NCBI GenBank assembly: GCA_031422295.1
Contig: JANOQM010000011.1
Coordinates: 37,952-101,951 of the forward strand
DNA from: JANOMH01 sp031422295
Lineage (GTDB): Bacteria > Pseudomonadota > Alphaproteobacteria > Rhodobacterales > Rhodobacteraceae
Direction of reading: 5' to 3'
DNA: 64,000 bases
The notes under the pieces are model-generated. The model had not been told where the DNA came from and ran no database searches. It saw only the letters and a list, made by a program, of their open reading frames with translations. A program made the position numbers and the translations under genes. This document shows positions 54,701 to 61,926 of the stretch, piece by piece. The stretch's first letter is position 1, and the number at the start of each line of letters is the position of its first letter.

Positions 54701-57158
54701 GCATCGCTAACACACACAAAGTCCAGACCAATGCAACTTGCACAGACAGCAGCCACCCTGCCAGCAAGGCGGCCAGTGCAAACGGGGCAACCAGCGACCG
54801 GCGCAGGTTATCCACCATCTTCCAGCGCCCAACGGCCGGAATGTCAGGGCCGGTGACCCAGGGCCACAGTTGCCAGTCACCGCGCACCCAGCGGTGCTGC
54901 CGCTTGTCCGCGACATCCACACGGGCTGGGAAATCCTCGATCACCTCGATATCCGACGCCAGCGCCGCCCGGGCAAAGATCCCCTCGAACAAATCATGGC
55001 TGAGCATGGCATTTTCGGGCACCCGGCCATTAAGGGCCGCCATAAACGCATCGACGTCATATATCCCCTTGCCGGTAAACGACCCCTCGCCGAACAGGTC
55101 CTGATACACATCCGAAATCGCGGCGGCGTAGGGTTCGATTCCTCCCGGGCCAGACGAGATACGCTGATACAGCGAACCCTCGGTCCCGATCGGCAAGGCC
55201 GGCGTCACGCGCGGTTGCAGGATGCCATACCCTTCGGTGACCCGGCCCAATGCTGCATCAAATCGGGCTTGGTTCATTGGATGAGCCATCTTGCCGATCA
55301 GGGCGCGGACGGTATCGCGCGGCAGCCTGGTGTCGGCGTCCAGCGTGATGACATAGCGAACATCAGCCGGCACCTGCGCGACGATAAAGCTGGTGTCAGT
55401 GGCCCCTCGCAGCAGGCGGTTCAGTTCGTGCAGCTTGCCACGCTTGCGCTCCCACCCCATCCACGCGCCTTCCGACGGGTTCCACAACCGGCGGCGATGC
55501 AGGAACAGGAAACGGTCGGCACCCTGCATCGGATAGCGCTGGTTCAGCCGGGTTATCGCCGCCTGTGCCAGCGCCATCAGGCTATCGTCCAAAGGTGTGG
55601 TCTCGGTCGCGGCATCAGGGCCATCCGACAAAAGCGCATAATGCACTGCACCGCCGACGCTGGATAGATAATGCACCTCCAGCTGTTCGATCTGGGCCAA
55701 AAGATCATCTTCATCTGCCAGCAAAACCGGGACGGCCACCAATGTGCGCAAGTTGTCCGGCACGCCCCCGGGCAGCAGCATACCGGGTAGCGGATGGGGG
55801 GCGACAATCCGGGTGACATTGTGGTTGACCAGCGCCGTGGCGGTGACAGATGCAGGCAGCAGGGCAAATAGGGCCAGGGGGATTACCGCCCATCCTGTCA
55901 CCCCGCTCGTGGCCAATGCCGCCCACAGAATTAACCCCGCGACCAGCGCAATCGCGCCCAGATAGCTGCCCAAGCCGCCGCGCGAGGCGACGCGAAACGC
56001 GCGGCCCCGCAACGTGGGCACATACCCGACCACAGCCTCTAACGCAGGCCGCCCAGGGCCCACCAATACAAATCCGGGATCGCGTTCGCGGTCAGTGGCA
56101 CCCTTATGCGCCAGCAACAACGCGGCATCGGCGATGGCCAGTTCCTGCCCGGCCGACCCGCCCGAAGCTCCCCTCGCAATATCCTCAATCGCGGTGCGGT
56201 AGCTGTTGCGCGTTGCAAAATCCATCGCACCGAAATCTGACGATGCACGCAGACGGGCATCCACCTGACTGACCTGCTCAAAGAACTCGGCCCAATCCAG
56301 CTCGGATATGATCCGCATGCTGGTGACGATATTGCGCATCGTGACATTGGACGCCCCTTGCCGGTGCAGGGCGCGGGCAACGACATCCTCTACCGTGGTG
56401 CCCTGCCTGCGCAAACACTCTTCCAGCCAGCCATGCAGGGGGGTGTCCACCGGGTCAAAACCGCGCAGGCGGCGGGCAAGCTGGGCCGCAAAAATCTCGG
56501 ATAACGGAGCGCTGTCATAGTTGGCCACCGCAATATGCAGCGGCACGGCGCCTCCGGTCATCCGGTCAACCAGTGCGTCCGCAGCAGTACGCAGCGCCTG
56601 TGCTTCGGTGATCTGCACGGCCAACCGACGCATGTTTTCGACCAGCACGATACGCAATGTGATAGCCAAGGCCCAAAGCTCGCCGATCATCAACGGGGTC
56701 ACCCGCTGATAAGCCTGCACAAACCGGCGCATGACCTCAGTCGAAATCAGACTGTCTGTATGGGCGACATAGGCCCATGCAATGCCGAAAACGCGGGGGT
56801 ATCCGGCCAGATGCCCTTCGGCCAGTTTGGGCAACTGACGGTAAAATCCCGGCGGCAGATCTTCGGTGATCTGGCGCAGCTGCAGTTCGACCAGATGAAA
56901 GTTATCCAGCAGCCATTCGGCAGCAGGCGACACCGCCTGGCCACGCCGCACCACATCGGCACTGGCACGGTAGGCGTCCAGCAGAACAGATACATTGCGC
57001 CGCAACCGACGCGACAGGCTGGGCACCCGCAAGGCAACACGGGACACGGTTTGCGCCGCGGCCAGCGTTTCTGCGTGATGCTCCAGCCGTTCTGTGCCGA
57101 AAAGGTCAGACCGGATCGGCGACGTGTCGCGCCATGCGGCGTGAGTCTGGTCCTGCAT
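48795..57158 (-). CDS. ndvB: Cyclic beta-1,2-glucan synthase (GT84 / GH94 multidomain)
   Basis: 2787 residues, normal for the NdvB/Cgs/ChvB family. An N-terminal region (1-390) is followed by membrane helices (about 400-450 and 780-960) around a GT84 glycosyltransferase with TLDADTRLPRD (about residue 600) and RWVRGDWQLWPW (about 756). A glycoamylase-type domain (about 980-1400) and two carbohydrate-binding/GH94 supersandwich domains follow. The C-terminal GH94 phosphorylase domain carries the catalytic acid in GTGDWNDGMNRVG (about 2455). The family makes periplasmic cyclic beta-1,2-glucan from UDP-glucose. It diverges from galU. Confidence 0.95.
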   Translation of the reverse strand: MQDQTHAAWRDTSPIRSDLFGTERLEHHAETLAAAQTVSRVALRVPSLSRRLRRNVSVLLDAYRASADVVRRGQAVSPAAEWLLDNFHLVELQLRQITEDLPPGFYRQLPKLAEGHLAGYPRVFGIAWAYVAHTDSLISTEVMRRFVQAYQRVTPLMIGELWALAITLRIVLVENMRRLAVQITEAQALRTAADALVDRMTGGAVPLHIAVANYDSAPLSEIFAAQLARRLRGFDPVDTPLHGWLEECLRRQGTTVEDVVARALHRQGASNVTMRNIVTSMRIISELDWAEFFEQVSQVDARLRASSDFGAMDFATRNSYRTAIEDIARGASGGSAGQELAIADAALLLAHKGATDRERDPGFVLVGPGRPALEAVVGYVPTLRGRAFRVASRGGLGSYLGAIALVAGLILWAALATSGVTGWAVIPLALFALLPASVTATALVNHNVTRIVAPHPLPGMLLPGGVPDNLRTLVAVPVLLADEDDLLAQIEQLEVHYLSSVGGAVHYALLSDGPDAATETTPLDDSLMALAQAAITRLNQRYPMQGADRFLFLHRRRLWNPSEGAWMGWERKRGKLHELNRLLRGATDTSFIVAQVPADVRYVITLDADTRLPRDTVRALIGKMAHPMNQARFDAALGRVTEGYGILQPRVTPALPIGTEGSLYQRISSGPGGIEPYAAAISDVYQDLFGEGSFTGKGIYDVDAFMAALNGRVPENAMLSHDLFEGIFARAALASDIEVIEDFPARVDVADKRQHRWVRGDWQLWPWVTGPDIPAVGRWKMVDNLRRSLVAPFALAALLAGWLLSVQVALVWTLCVLAMLALPRLLGLPHAVVPKRTGLSLKAHFAALGWDALTALAQVGLGILFLADQAWLMGDAIVRTLYRLRISKRHLLEWMTAAQAVAGKRPGVPGHYRTMAGGVGLGIAAVAVALWINPAVWPLLVPFAALWALAPFVAHQISRPQRPQRAADLSAGDSQTLRLIARRTWRFFETFVTAGDNWLPPDNFQEIPRPTVAHRTSPTNIGLYLLSTVAARDMGWISEGDALQRLEQTLERMGQMPRFRGHFYNWYDTTDLRILDPAYVSSVDSGNLAGHLLAVAQTCRDWAAARDTDPQVLAGLRDTAALARIAVMAAKGEPADCLSALDRLLVALDNGDVAALPALTTALHRAGLALAGIGSEVGFWTGALLQRVTDTAAHDRVVRLNATATTADRFAMDMDFAFLLDPEKELLSIGFSVSTNTLDPSCYDLLASEARLASLFAIAKEDVKTKHWFRLGRAVTPLGAGAALISWSGSMFEYLMPSLVMRAPAGSVLAQTTALIVARQQAYGRALGIPWGISESAYNARDLEMTYQYSNFGIPGLGLKRGLGQNRVIAPYATGLAAMVDPVGAVANYALLAGIGAEGQYGFYEAVDFTADRLPEGAPLVIIRSFMAHHQGMTITAIANVVQEGLLRARFHAIPMVQAVDLLLQERVPRDIATARPRAEEVTVSAIDPTDAPKVRRFDSPATEPPTAHLLSNGRYGVMLTPTGAGYSRWRDMAITRWRSDPTLDALGSFIYLRNVVSGEGWSAGVQPTRNLPDQHSAVFCEHHAAFTCRARTLATTTEVVVSAEDDAEARRVTLTNTGLHAREVDLTSYVELALAAQAADLAHPAFSKMFVVTDYLPELGVLIATRRRRTPHEPEVWAAHIAVVEGTETAPMQHETDRARFIGRGRDLGHPAMAVDALSGTTGTVLDPIFAIRRRVSVPPGGMARVTFWTMVAETPAALLELVDRHRDPSAFARASTLAWTQAQVQLRHLGITNTEAADFQTLGGMILRADPRLRPGSGRIIAGAGPQSGLWPFGISGDLPIVLMLIDDAGDVGQVRQVLAAHEYWRARQMAVDLVVLNERSSSYVQDLQIGVEAAVRTAQARPRSFGEAQGAVHALRSDLITAAARGLLLSVARVVLVASRGDIGQQLAAMAAYVPAVLPHTALPVPDATPPQAAPELEFFNGTGGFDLGGREYVTILQDGATTPAPWINVIANAGFGFITSAEGSGPVWAENSRENQLTPWSNDPVTDAPGDAIYLRDLDSGALWTPTALPIRGKGSYTARHGFGYSRFEHAAYGIASNMVQTVPLNDPVRITRLTLHNQTDRVRRLSLTTYAEWVLGTSRSATATTVTTEVDQVTGALMARNPYGIAFPGRVAFTDIGQQVNGFTCDRAEVLGAGGSMADPKGLRGQPLSGRVGAGIDPCAAQQSLVTLAPGQTVEIRVLIGQGATIEEARDLIICYRSTDLDALQTDVSNHWDDLLGAVQVKTPDRAMDILLNGWLLYQTVACRIWARAGFYQASGAYGFRDQLQDGMALTFSRPDMTREHLLRAAGRQFVEGDVQHWWLPHSGQGVRTRISDDRVWLGYGVARYVAVSGDVGILDELVPFLAGPHLPPGAHDEFFQPGVADETASLFEHCARGIDQAIALTGANGMPLIGTGDWNDGMNRVGEGDKGTSVWLGWLLITTIGMLAPLADGRDPGRAARWRAHADSVRLAIEAEGWDGEWYRRGTFDDGSLLGSATSEECRIDSIAQSWAVLSGAADPARAKQAMASVETHLLRPDPGSASGIALLFTPPFDRTPLDPGYIKGYPPGLRENGGQYSHAAMWAVMALARLGLGDKAAGLFALLNPINHSRTAAEAARYKAEPYVISADVYSTAPHAGRAGWSWYTGSAGWMYRAGIEGILGLSREGDVLHLNPCIPADWPEVSATVRHDGTTVHIIVDNAAASGHGIARVEVGGLTVPHDGGAFALRLQGKDVALRLILGPRSG

Positions 57159-57169
57159 CTGGCCCCCGA

Positions 57170-57352
57170 TCAGGCCATGGCACGCAACGGCATATCGCGC
57201 TTATCAACTACCTCAACCGTAGAGACTTTGCCCGGCTCGGACCGTCCATCGGCCTTGTCATCGTCCTGTCGGGCTGGTGCCCGGGCTGGCGTGGCGGTCT
57301 GCAAACGCAGAGCCATCTCGTGCCACTTCTTCTCAATCGTGATCCATTCCAT
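57170..57352 (-). CDS. Small hypothetical protein upstream of ndvB
   Basis: 60 residues: MEWITIEKKWHEMALRLQ starts with an amphipathic helix, then a basic/acidic polar tail with APARAPARQ and EVVDKRDMPLRAMA. AGGAG six bases before the ATG is a strong ribosome binding site, which is the main support. It sits between the EcfG-type promoter and ndvB with an 11-bp gap. No family recognised. Could be an accessory or regulatory peptide of the glucan synthase. Confidence 0.6.
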   Translation of the reverse strand: MEWITIEKKWHEMALRLQTATPARAPARQDDDKADGRSEPGKVSTVEVVDKRDMPLRAMA

Positions 57353-57405
57353 CGACCGCTCCTGTCATGTGAGGGAGGGGAAGTCGTTGCCCCAGTGCAC
57401 ACTCA

Positions 57406-57431
57406 ACGCAAGGATGCAGTGGGTGGTTCCA
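57406..57431 (-). promoter_or_regulatory. EcfG-type promoter of the ndvB unit
   Basis: Minus strand GGAAC (57431-57427), 17-base spacer, CGTT (57409-57406), 53 bases before the small gene ahead of ndvB. Exact match. Confidence 0.72.
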
Positions 57432-57486
57432 GCCAGAACCGGGCAATTTCGATTCGCGGTGCTGACGTTTTTTGCAGCGCTCGAAA

Positions 57487-57512
57487 GGAACGATACCGAT
57501 CCCGGCGGCGTT
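57487..57512 (+). promoter_or_regulatory. EcfG-type promoter of galU
   Basis: GGAAC at 57487-57491, 17-base spacer, CGTT at 57509-57512, 35 bases before the galU start. Exact match, back to back with the ndvB promoter. Confidence 0.72.
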
Positions 57513-57547
57513 GTTCCGTCACCTGACCCGAAAAGTGGAGATTGCAG

Positions 57548-58447
57548 ATGACCATCCCGTTGAGAACCGTGATCATTCCCGCCGCTGGTCAGGGGACGCG
57601 GCTGCTGCCCCTCACCAGAGTGGTGCCCAAGGAAATGTTGCCCGTTTACGACCGCCCCGTGCTGCAATTTGCAATAGAAGAGGCGGTCGCGGCATGCGCC
57701 GAACGGATTGTCATCATTATTCACCCATCCAAAACGGTCATTCGCGACTACCTGCAGCCTGACCCAGACAGGATTGGTCGCGTGCGGTTGTCCGGCAAAG
57801 ATCAGCTCGCCGACCCGCTGACCAGGATCGGCGTCGGCGATGGCATCGATCTCGTCTTTGTCATGCAGGATGACCCACTGGGACTGGGTCACGCGGTTCT
57901 GTGCGCGGCCCCTTACGTGTTGCCCGGCCCGATCGGAGTGATCCTGCCCGATGACGTTGTCTTTGGGCTACCCTGTCTGGCGCAGATGGCCGCCGCTTAT
58001 CAGTCCGGGCATATGGTGGCGGCGATGACTGTGCCGCGGTCCGACACTGCAAAGTATGGTATATTCGCACCCATGGGGCTGTCGGACAGCCGGTCCGTCC
58101 GGGTCAGCGGCATGGTGGAAAAGCCACCCCACGGGACCGCGCCTTCCACTCTCGCCGCCGTGGGGCGCTACATTTTGGATGCGCGCATCATGGACACCCT
58201 GACCCGCACCAAGGCAGGTCGCGGAGGAGAGGTGCAACTGACCGATGCCATCGCCAGCGACGCCGCCCATCTGCCACTGACTGCATTCCGGTTTGCAGGT
58301 AACAGATACGATTGCGGAACGTTCGAGGGTCTGTTGGCTGCAGGCGTTGCACAGCAAACCAAACGAGGCGAAAGCCACCGCGCACCCGCCAGCAATTCCA
58401 TCATCCGCGATACCAGTCCGGAACATATGTCAGAGGGCCATGGCTAG
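57548..58447 (+). CDS. galU: UTP-glucose-1-phosphate uridylyltransferase
   Basis: 299 residues from the ATG at 57548 (GGAG seven bases upstream). IIPAAGQGTRLLPLTRVVPKEMLPVYDRPVLQFAIEEA is the nucleotide-binding and metal loop of GalU. DDVVFGLPCLAQM and VEKPPHGTAPSTLAAVGRYIL are also typical. It makes UDP-glucose, the donor used by NdvB on the other side of the divergent promoters, so the two genes form a substrate-supply pair. Confidence 0.93.
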   Translation: MTIPLRTVIIPAAGQGTRLLPLTRVVPKEMLPVYDRPVLQFAIEEAVAACAERIVIIIHPSKTVIRDYLQPDPDRIGRVRLSGKDQLADPLTRIGVGDGIDLVFVMQDDPLGLGHAVLCAAPYVLPGPIGVILPDDVVFGLPCLAQMAAAYQSGHMVAAMTVPRSDTAKYGIFAPMGLSDSRSVRVSGMVEKPPHGTAPSTLAAVGRYILDARIMDTLTRTKAGRGGEVQLTDAIASDAAHLPLTAFRFAGNRYDCGTFEGLLAAGVAQQTKRGESHRAPASNSIIRDTSPEHMSEGHG

Positions 58448-58655
58448 GCCTTTTGGCCACTTCATTTCTGACAAGCCATCATAAGAAACTTTAGATGGCC
58501 GACCTGCGGATCCGATATTTTCTTTCAAGACAGCGTAAGGGTGGCGTATGGGCAAGGTTGCAGGTTTGATCCATATTCACAAAAATTTGCCGATTCAGTA
58601 ACTGCTGCCATACGCACGCGCGTCTGCGCGGTTTGGGCCCTGTACAGCCACAACA

Positions 58656-59174
58656 GTGATCCCGGACCTCACCCTGCCGATCAATCCAAGGCATCAAGGC
58701 CGGATTGAACGGGCCACGCGACGGCAGTTTCAATCCCTGTTACGATTGCACGTGGTACTGGCAAAGAACGGTCCGCTATCGGTTGCGCTGCTGACCGCCG
58801 CCGGTAGATATTGCCGAAACCTCGGCGCATTTCTGCATAACATTGACGCGCTGGATACAGTCGCGACACGCGGTTTGATTCTTGGGTATCAGGCGCCGAT
58901 GCGCTTCACCAAGGCAGGCATCACGACCCAGCATAGCTATTTTACGTCGGGTATCGATAAGAATAGCGACCTAAGCCTGGATGACTTTTATAGTTTTGTC
59001 ATTGCTTCGGCTGTTGTGGCAAAACTTGACTACATTCATCAGATCATTGGCCAATCTGGCGGCGCCAACGCCGCGTCGGCAAGATTTTCAACAAAAGTGG
59101 GAACGATCTGGAGAGCGACGGGTTTACTGCACGCGACCGGCCAGGATGCGCATCCCAGCCGGATCACCTCATGA
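58656..59174 (+). CDS. Hypothetical protein
   Basis: 172 residues from a GTG at 58656. It reads like a globular protein (RRQFQSLLRLHVVLAKNGPLSVALLTAAGRY, LDDFYSFVIASAVVAKLDYIHQI), but base composition is more even than in its neighbours and no ribosome binding site is clear. No family recognised. The stretch 58448-58655 before it shows nothing. It could also be a decayed gene. Confidence 0.45.
   Translation: MIPDLTLPINPRHQGRIERATRRQFQSLLRLHVVLAKNGPLSVALLTAAGRYCRNLGAFLHNIDALDTVATRGLILGYQAPMRFTKAGITTQHSYFTSGIDKNSDLSLDDFYSFVIASAVVAKLDYIHQIIGQSGGANAASARFSTKVGTIWRATGLLHATGQDAHPSRITS
59100..59124 (+). promoter_or_regulatory. Candidate EcfG-type promoter (one mismatch)
   Basis: GGAAC at 59100-59104, 16-base spacer, GGTT at 59121-59124, 65 bases before the 24-residue membrane peptide gene. 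Confidence 0.3.
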
Positions 59175-59189
59175 AAAAAGGAACCCAAC

Positions 59190-59264
59190 ATGCATAGCGT
59201 CATCTATCTTGTCGGCCTCGTCGTGGTCGTCCTAGCCGTTCTCTCGTTTGTCGGGATCTCCTGA
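59190..59264 (+). CDS. 24-residue single-span membrane peptide
   Basis: MHSVIYLVGLVVVVLAVLSF then VGIS: a single transmembrane helix. AAAGGA eight bases before the ATG is a good ribosome binding site. Peptides of this kind, with near-identical sequence (VIYLVGLVVVVL), recur in alphaproteobacteria and look like stress-related membrane micro-proteins. It precedes the membrane protein at 59310 by 45 bp, so the two may be co-transcribed. Confidence 0.7.
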   Translation: MHSVIYLVGLVVVVLAVLSFVGIS

Positions 59265-59309
59265 TTCCGCACAAAGCCCTACAAAACAGATGCACAACAG
59301 GAGACGACG

Positions 59310-60179
59310 ATGAGCTTTCAATCCGAACCAACGAAATCTATTCCGCGGGCTCCAGCCATTACCGCGTCATGGTCCTACGTCGATTGGCCCGCTATTCTGG
59401 CAGGTAGCTTTGTGACTCTGGCCACCAGTCTGTTGATGTTGGGCTTTGGGTCTGCCCTTGGCCTGTCACTAGTGTCCGCCGAACCGGGCGAGGGCGTATC
59501 CCTGCTGTGGTTTTCGATAATCACTGGGCTGTGGTTCATCTGGGTTGTGCTGTCGAGCATCGGTGCCGGGGCTTATCTTGCAGGTCGCCTCCGCCATCCC
59601 ATCGAAAGCGCCGACAAGGACGAGGTCGAACTGCGGGACGGCAGCCAGGGGCTCGCTGTCTGGGCAATCGCGATTGTGTTCGGATCGATTTTTGCAGTCA
59701 ATGGCGTCACCAGCCTGACGGGAGCAGCTGCGCAAGCCACAGCCGCCGTCGGCAACGGACTGACCGAAATAGCTGACGGCCCCTTGTCTGCGTTGACCAG
59801 CGCGCTGGTGCGCGATGATACTGGTGCTAGGGTTTCGTCTGAAGAATTGCTTGCCGACGCTACAACTATCCTGACACGCAGCGTGACTTCTGGCGTGATG
59901 GACGCCGCAGATCGCACCTATCTGATCGGGCGGATTGCAACTGAAACCGGTCAAAGCCCTGCAACCGTCGAGACGCGGGTGGATGCAGCCATGGTCGCAG
60001 CAAAAGATGCATGGGAAACCGCGCAGGATGCGATTGAGGTCGCGCGGCGGGCGGCGATCATTACGGCCTTTGTCATTGCGGCAACGCTAGCTGTCGGTGC
60101 GGCAGTAGGCTACTTTGTGGCAAGCCTCGGGGGCCGTCACCGCGACGACGGTATCCCGTTACGCAGTTTGCGCCGGTAA
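59310..60179 (+). CDS. Alphaproteobacterial membrane protein of unknown function
   Basis: 289 residues; ACAGGAGACGACG precedes the ATG. Helices at about 27-47, 68-92, 118-140 and 245-272. The middle soluble part (about 145-240) is helical with repeated AAMVAAKDAWETAQDAIEVA-type pattern. SYVDWPAILAGSFVTLATSLLMLGFGSALGL is a segment recurring in unnamed Rhizobiales/Rhodobacterales membrane proteins linked to stress loci. No enzymatic motif. Confidence 0.8.
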   Translation: MSFQSEPTKSIPRAPAITASWSYVDWPAILAGSFVTLATSLLMLGFGSALGLSLVSAEPGEGVSLLWFSIITGLWFIWVVLSSIGAGAYLAGRLRHPIESADKDEVELRDGSQGLAVWAIAIVFGSIFAVNGVTSLTGAAAQATAAVGNGLTEIADGPLSALTSALVRDDTGARVSSEELLADATTILTRSVTSGVMDAADRTYLIGRIATETGQSPATVETRVDAAMVAAKDAWETAQDAIEVARRAAIITAFVIAATLAVGAAVGYFVASLGGRHRDDGIPLRSLRR

Positions 60180-60314
60180 AAGCATCAGCCCCAGGTCAAA
60201 TTACCGCTGCAGTGCAACTGGTGGTGACGCTTGCCGCTCCAATTCATAACCTAATGGGCGGTGGCGAGGCTACGTTCGCCTCTCACGAAACATTGGCGTT
60301 CACCGCTCACTCTG

Positions 60315-60519
60315 GCTGATCAACGACGCATCCATGCCACCATACTTGGCCCGCCATTTGTAGAACTACGCGTGGCTCATCCCATGCGCGCGGCACAGCT
60401 CGGTCCCCGGCACACCGCCTGCGGCCTGCCGCAGGATGGCGATGATCTGTTCATCGGGGCTTACGCGGCCCCACTGGGGCCACGGTCTCGTCTTCATCAG
60501 TGTATCTGCTTGTCTTCAT
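60315..60519 (-). pseudogene. Decayed IS3-family transposase orfA
   Basis: On the minus strand MKTSRYTDE is followed, after a 43-bp insertion, by EQIIAILRQAAGGVPGTELC, RAHGMSHA, a TAG stop, then FYKWRAKYGGMDASLISQ and a stop. This is the HTH protein of IS3-family elements (FYKWRAKYGGM is diagnostic). The insertion, the stop codon and the missing orfB show a dead element. The surrounding 60180-60707 has no gene; TTTCAGGGGAGATTACCC near 60578-60595 may be the old IS end. Confidence 0.8.
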
Positions 60520-60707
60520 TCAAAATCTCCTCCTGCATCTTGCCGAGAAAATTCTACTTATCCGGGCCCTTACTTTCAGGGGAGATTACCCAGGCAAAGC
60601 AGTCCACATGCTGTTGAAGATAATTCAGGCATGAACATAGTTCCACGGTATTTCCTTCTGGCCCACCCTGACCCTCTGCGATACCTCCCACCCCCAAGGG
60701 GGCCAGT

Positions 60708-61865
60708 ATGCGCATCGGTCTGTTCTGTCTTGTCGCGGCCTATGTCCTGTCGCAGTTCTACCGGGCGTTTCTGGCGGTACTGGCCCCGGTCTTGCAGGCC
60801 GATATCGGGGCGGGACCGGGGGATTTGGCATTGGCTTCGGGGATCTGGTTCCTGACCTTTGCGATCATGCAAATCCCGGTCGGTGCGGCGCTGGATTCGA
60901 TCGGCCCGCGCCGCACGGCGGTCACGTTGTTCGCACTGGGGGGCGCAGGGGGTGCGGTCCTGTTCGCCGCAGCCCAGACCCCGCTGCACCTGACCCTCGC
61001 CATGGGCCTGATCGGGATTGGTTGCTCACCCATCCTGATGGCCGCCTATTACATCTTTGCCCGCAGCTTTTCGGCGTCCGTTTTTGCCACTTTGGCCGCA
61101 GCCATAATCGGCTTTGGGTCGTTGGGAAATATTGCGGGGTCGGCCCCGCTGGCATGGGCGGTTGACGTTTTCGGCTGGCGGCAAACGATGGCCGGGATGG
61201 GGACGGCAACGTTACTCATTTCAGCAGCACTTTGGGTCACGCTGCAAGACCCACCCCGGATGCCCAAACAACCCGGTTCTGTCCTCGATGTTCTCCGCCT
61301 GAAACCGCTCTGGCCGATTTTCGCCATGATGTTCGCATGTTACGCCCCCGCCGCCGGGTTGCGGGCGCTCTGGGCCGGACCCTATGCCGCAGATACTTAC
61401 AGCGCCGATGCGGCCGGGATTGGGTATCTGACGCTGGTCATGGGGTTGGCCATGGTGGCCGGAAACTTTGCCTATGGGCCGCTCGACCGTTGGCTGGGCA
61501 CCCGCAAATGGGTGATCTTATCGGGCAATCTGGGCGTGGTTTTGGCCTGCCTTGCGCTGGCTTTATACCCAACCATCGGCCTAAGCCCCGCAACCCTGGC
61601 CTTTGCCATCGTCGGCTTTTGCGGCGCATCCTTTGGCATCGTTATCGCCCATGGCCGGGCCTTTGTGCCGCCGCATCTGACCGGGCGGGGGGTGACGTTG
61701 CTGAACCTGTTTGGTATCGCCGGGGCCGGGATTGCGCAGGTGCTGACAGGCCAACTGCACAGCGCCATGCAGCCCGCCCCCTACCCTTCGATTTTTCTGT
61801 ATTTCGGGGTCACCACCGCGCTTGGCCTGATCGCGTACTTGTTTAGTCAGGATCGCACCGACTAA
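60708..61865 (+). CDS. Major facilitator superfamily transporter
   Basis: 385 residues; AAGGGGG precedes the ATG. Twelve hydrophobic helices in two halves (about 1-180 and 200-380). The motif A-like loop GAALDSIGPRRTAV lies after helix 2. Start MRIGLFCLVAAYVLSQFYRAFLAVLAP is typical of the nitrate/cyanate-like and unknown-substrate MFS groups in Rhodobacterales. It precedes asd by 61 bp. Confidence 0.88.
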   Translation: MRIGLFCLVAAYVLSQFYRAFLAVLAPVLQADIGAGPGDLALASGIWFLTFAIMQIPVGAALDSIGPRRTAVTLFALGGAGGAVLFAAAQTPLHLTLAMGLIGIGCSPILMAAYYIFARSFSASVFATLAAAIIGFGSLGNIAGSAPLAWAVDVFGWRQTMAGMGTATLLISAALWVTLQDPPRMPKQPGSVLDVLRLKPLWPIFAMMFACYAPAAGLRALWAGPYAADTYSADAAGIGYLTLVMGLAMVAGNFAYGPLDRWLGTRKWVILSGNLGVVLACLALALYPTIGLSPATLAFAIVGFCGASFGIVIAHGRAFVPPHLTGRGVTLLNLFGIAGAGIAQVLTGQLHSAMQPAPYPSIFLYFGVTTALGLIAYLFSQDRTD

Positions 61866-61926
61866 GCCCTTTCCCACCAGACCCCTTGGGTATAAGACGC
61901 CCCCGCAGATCAAGGAGTGCGTTTTC

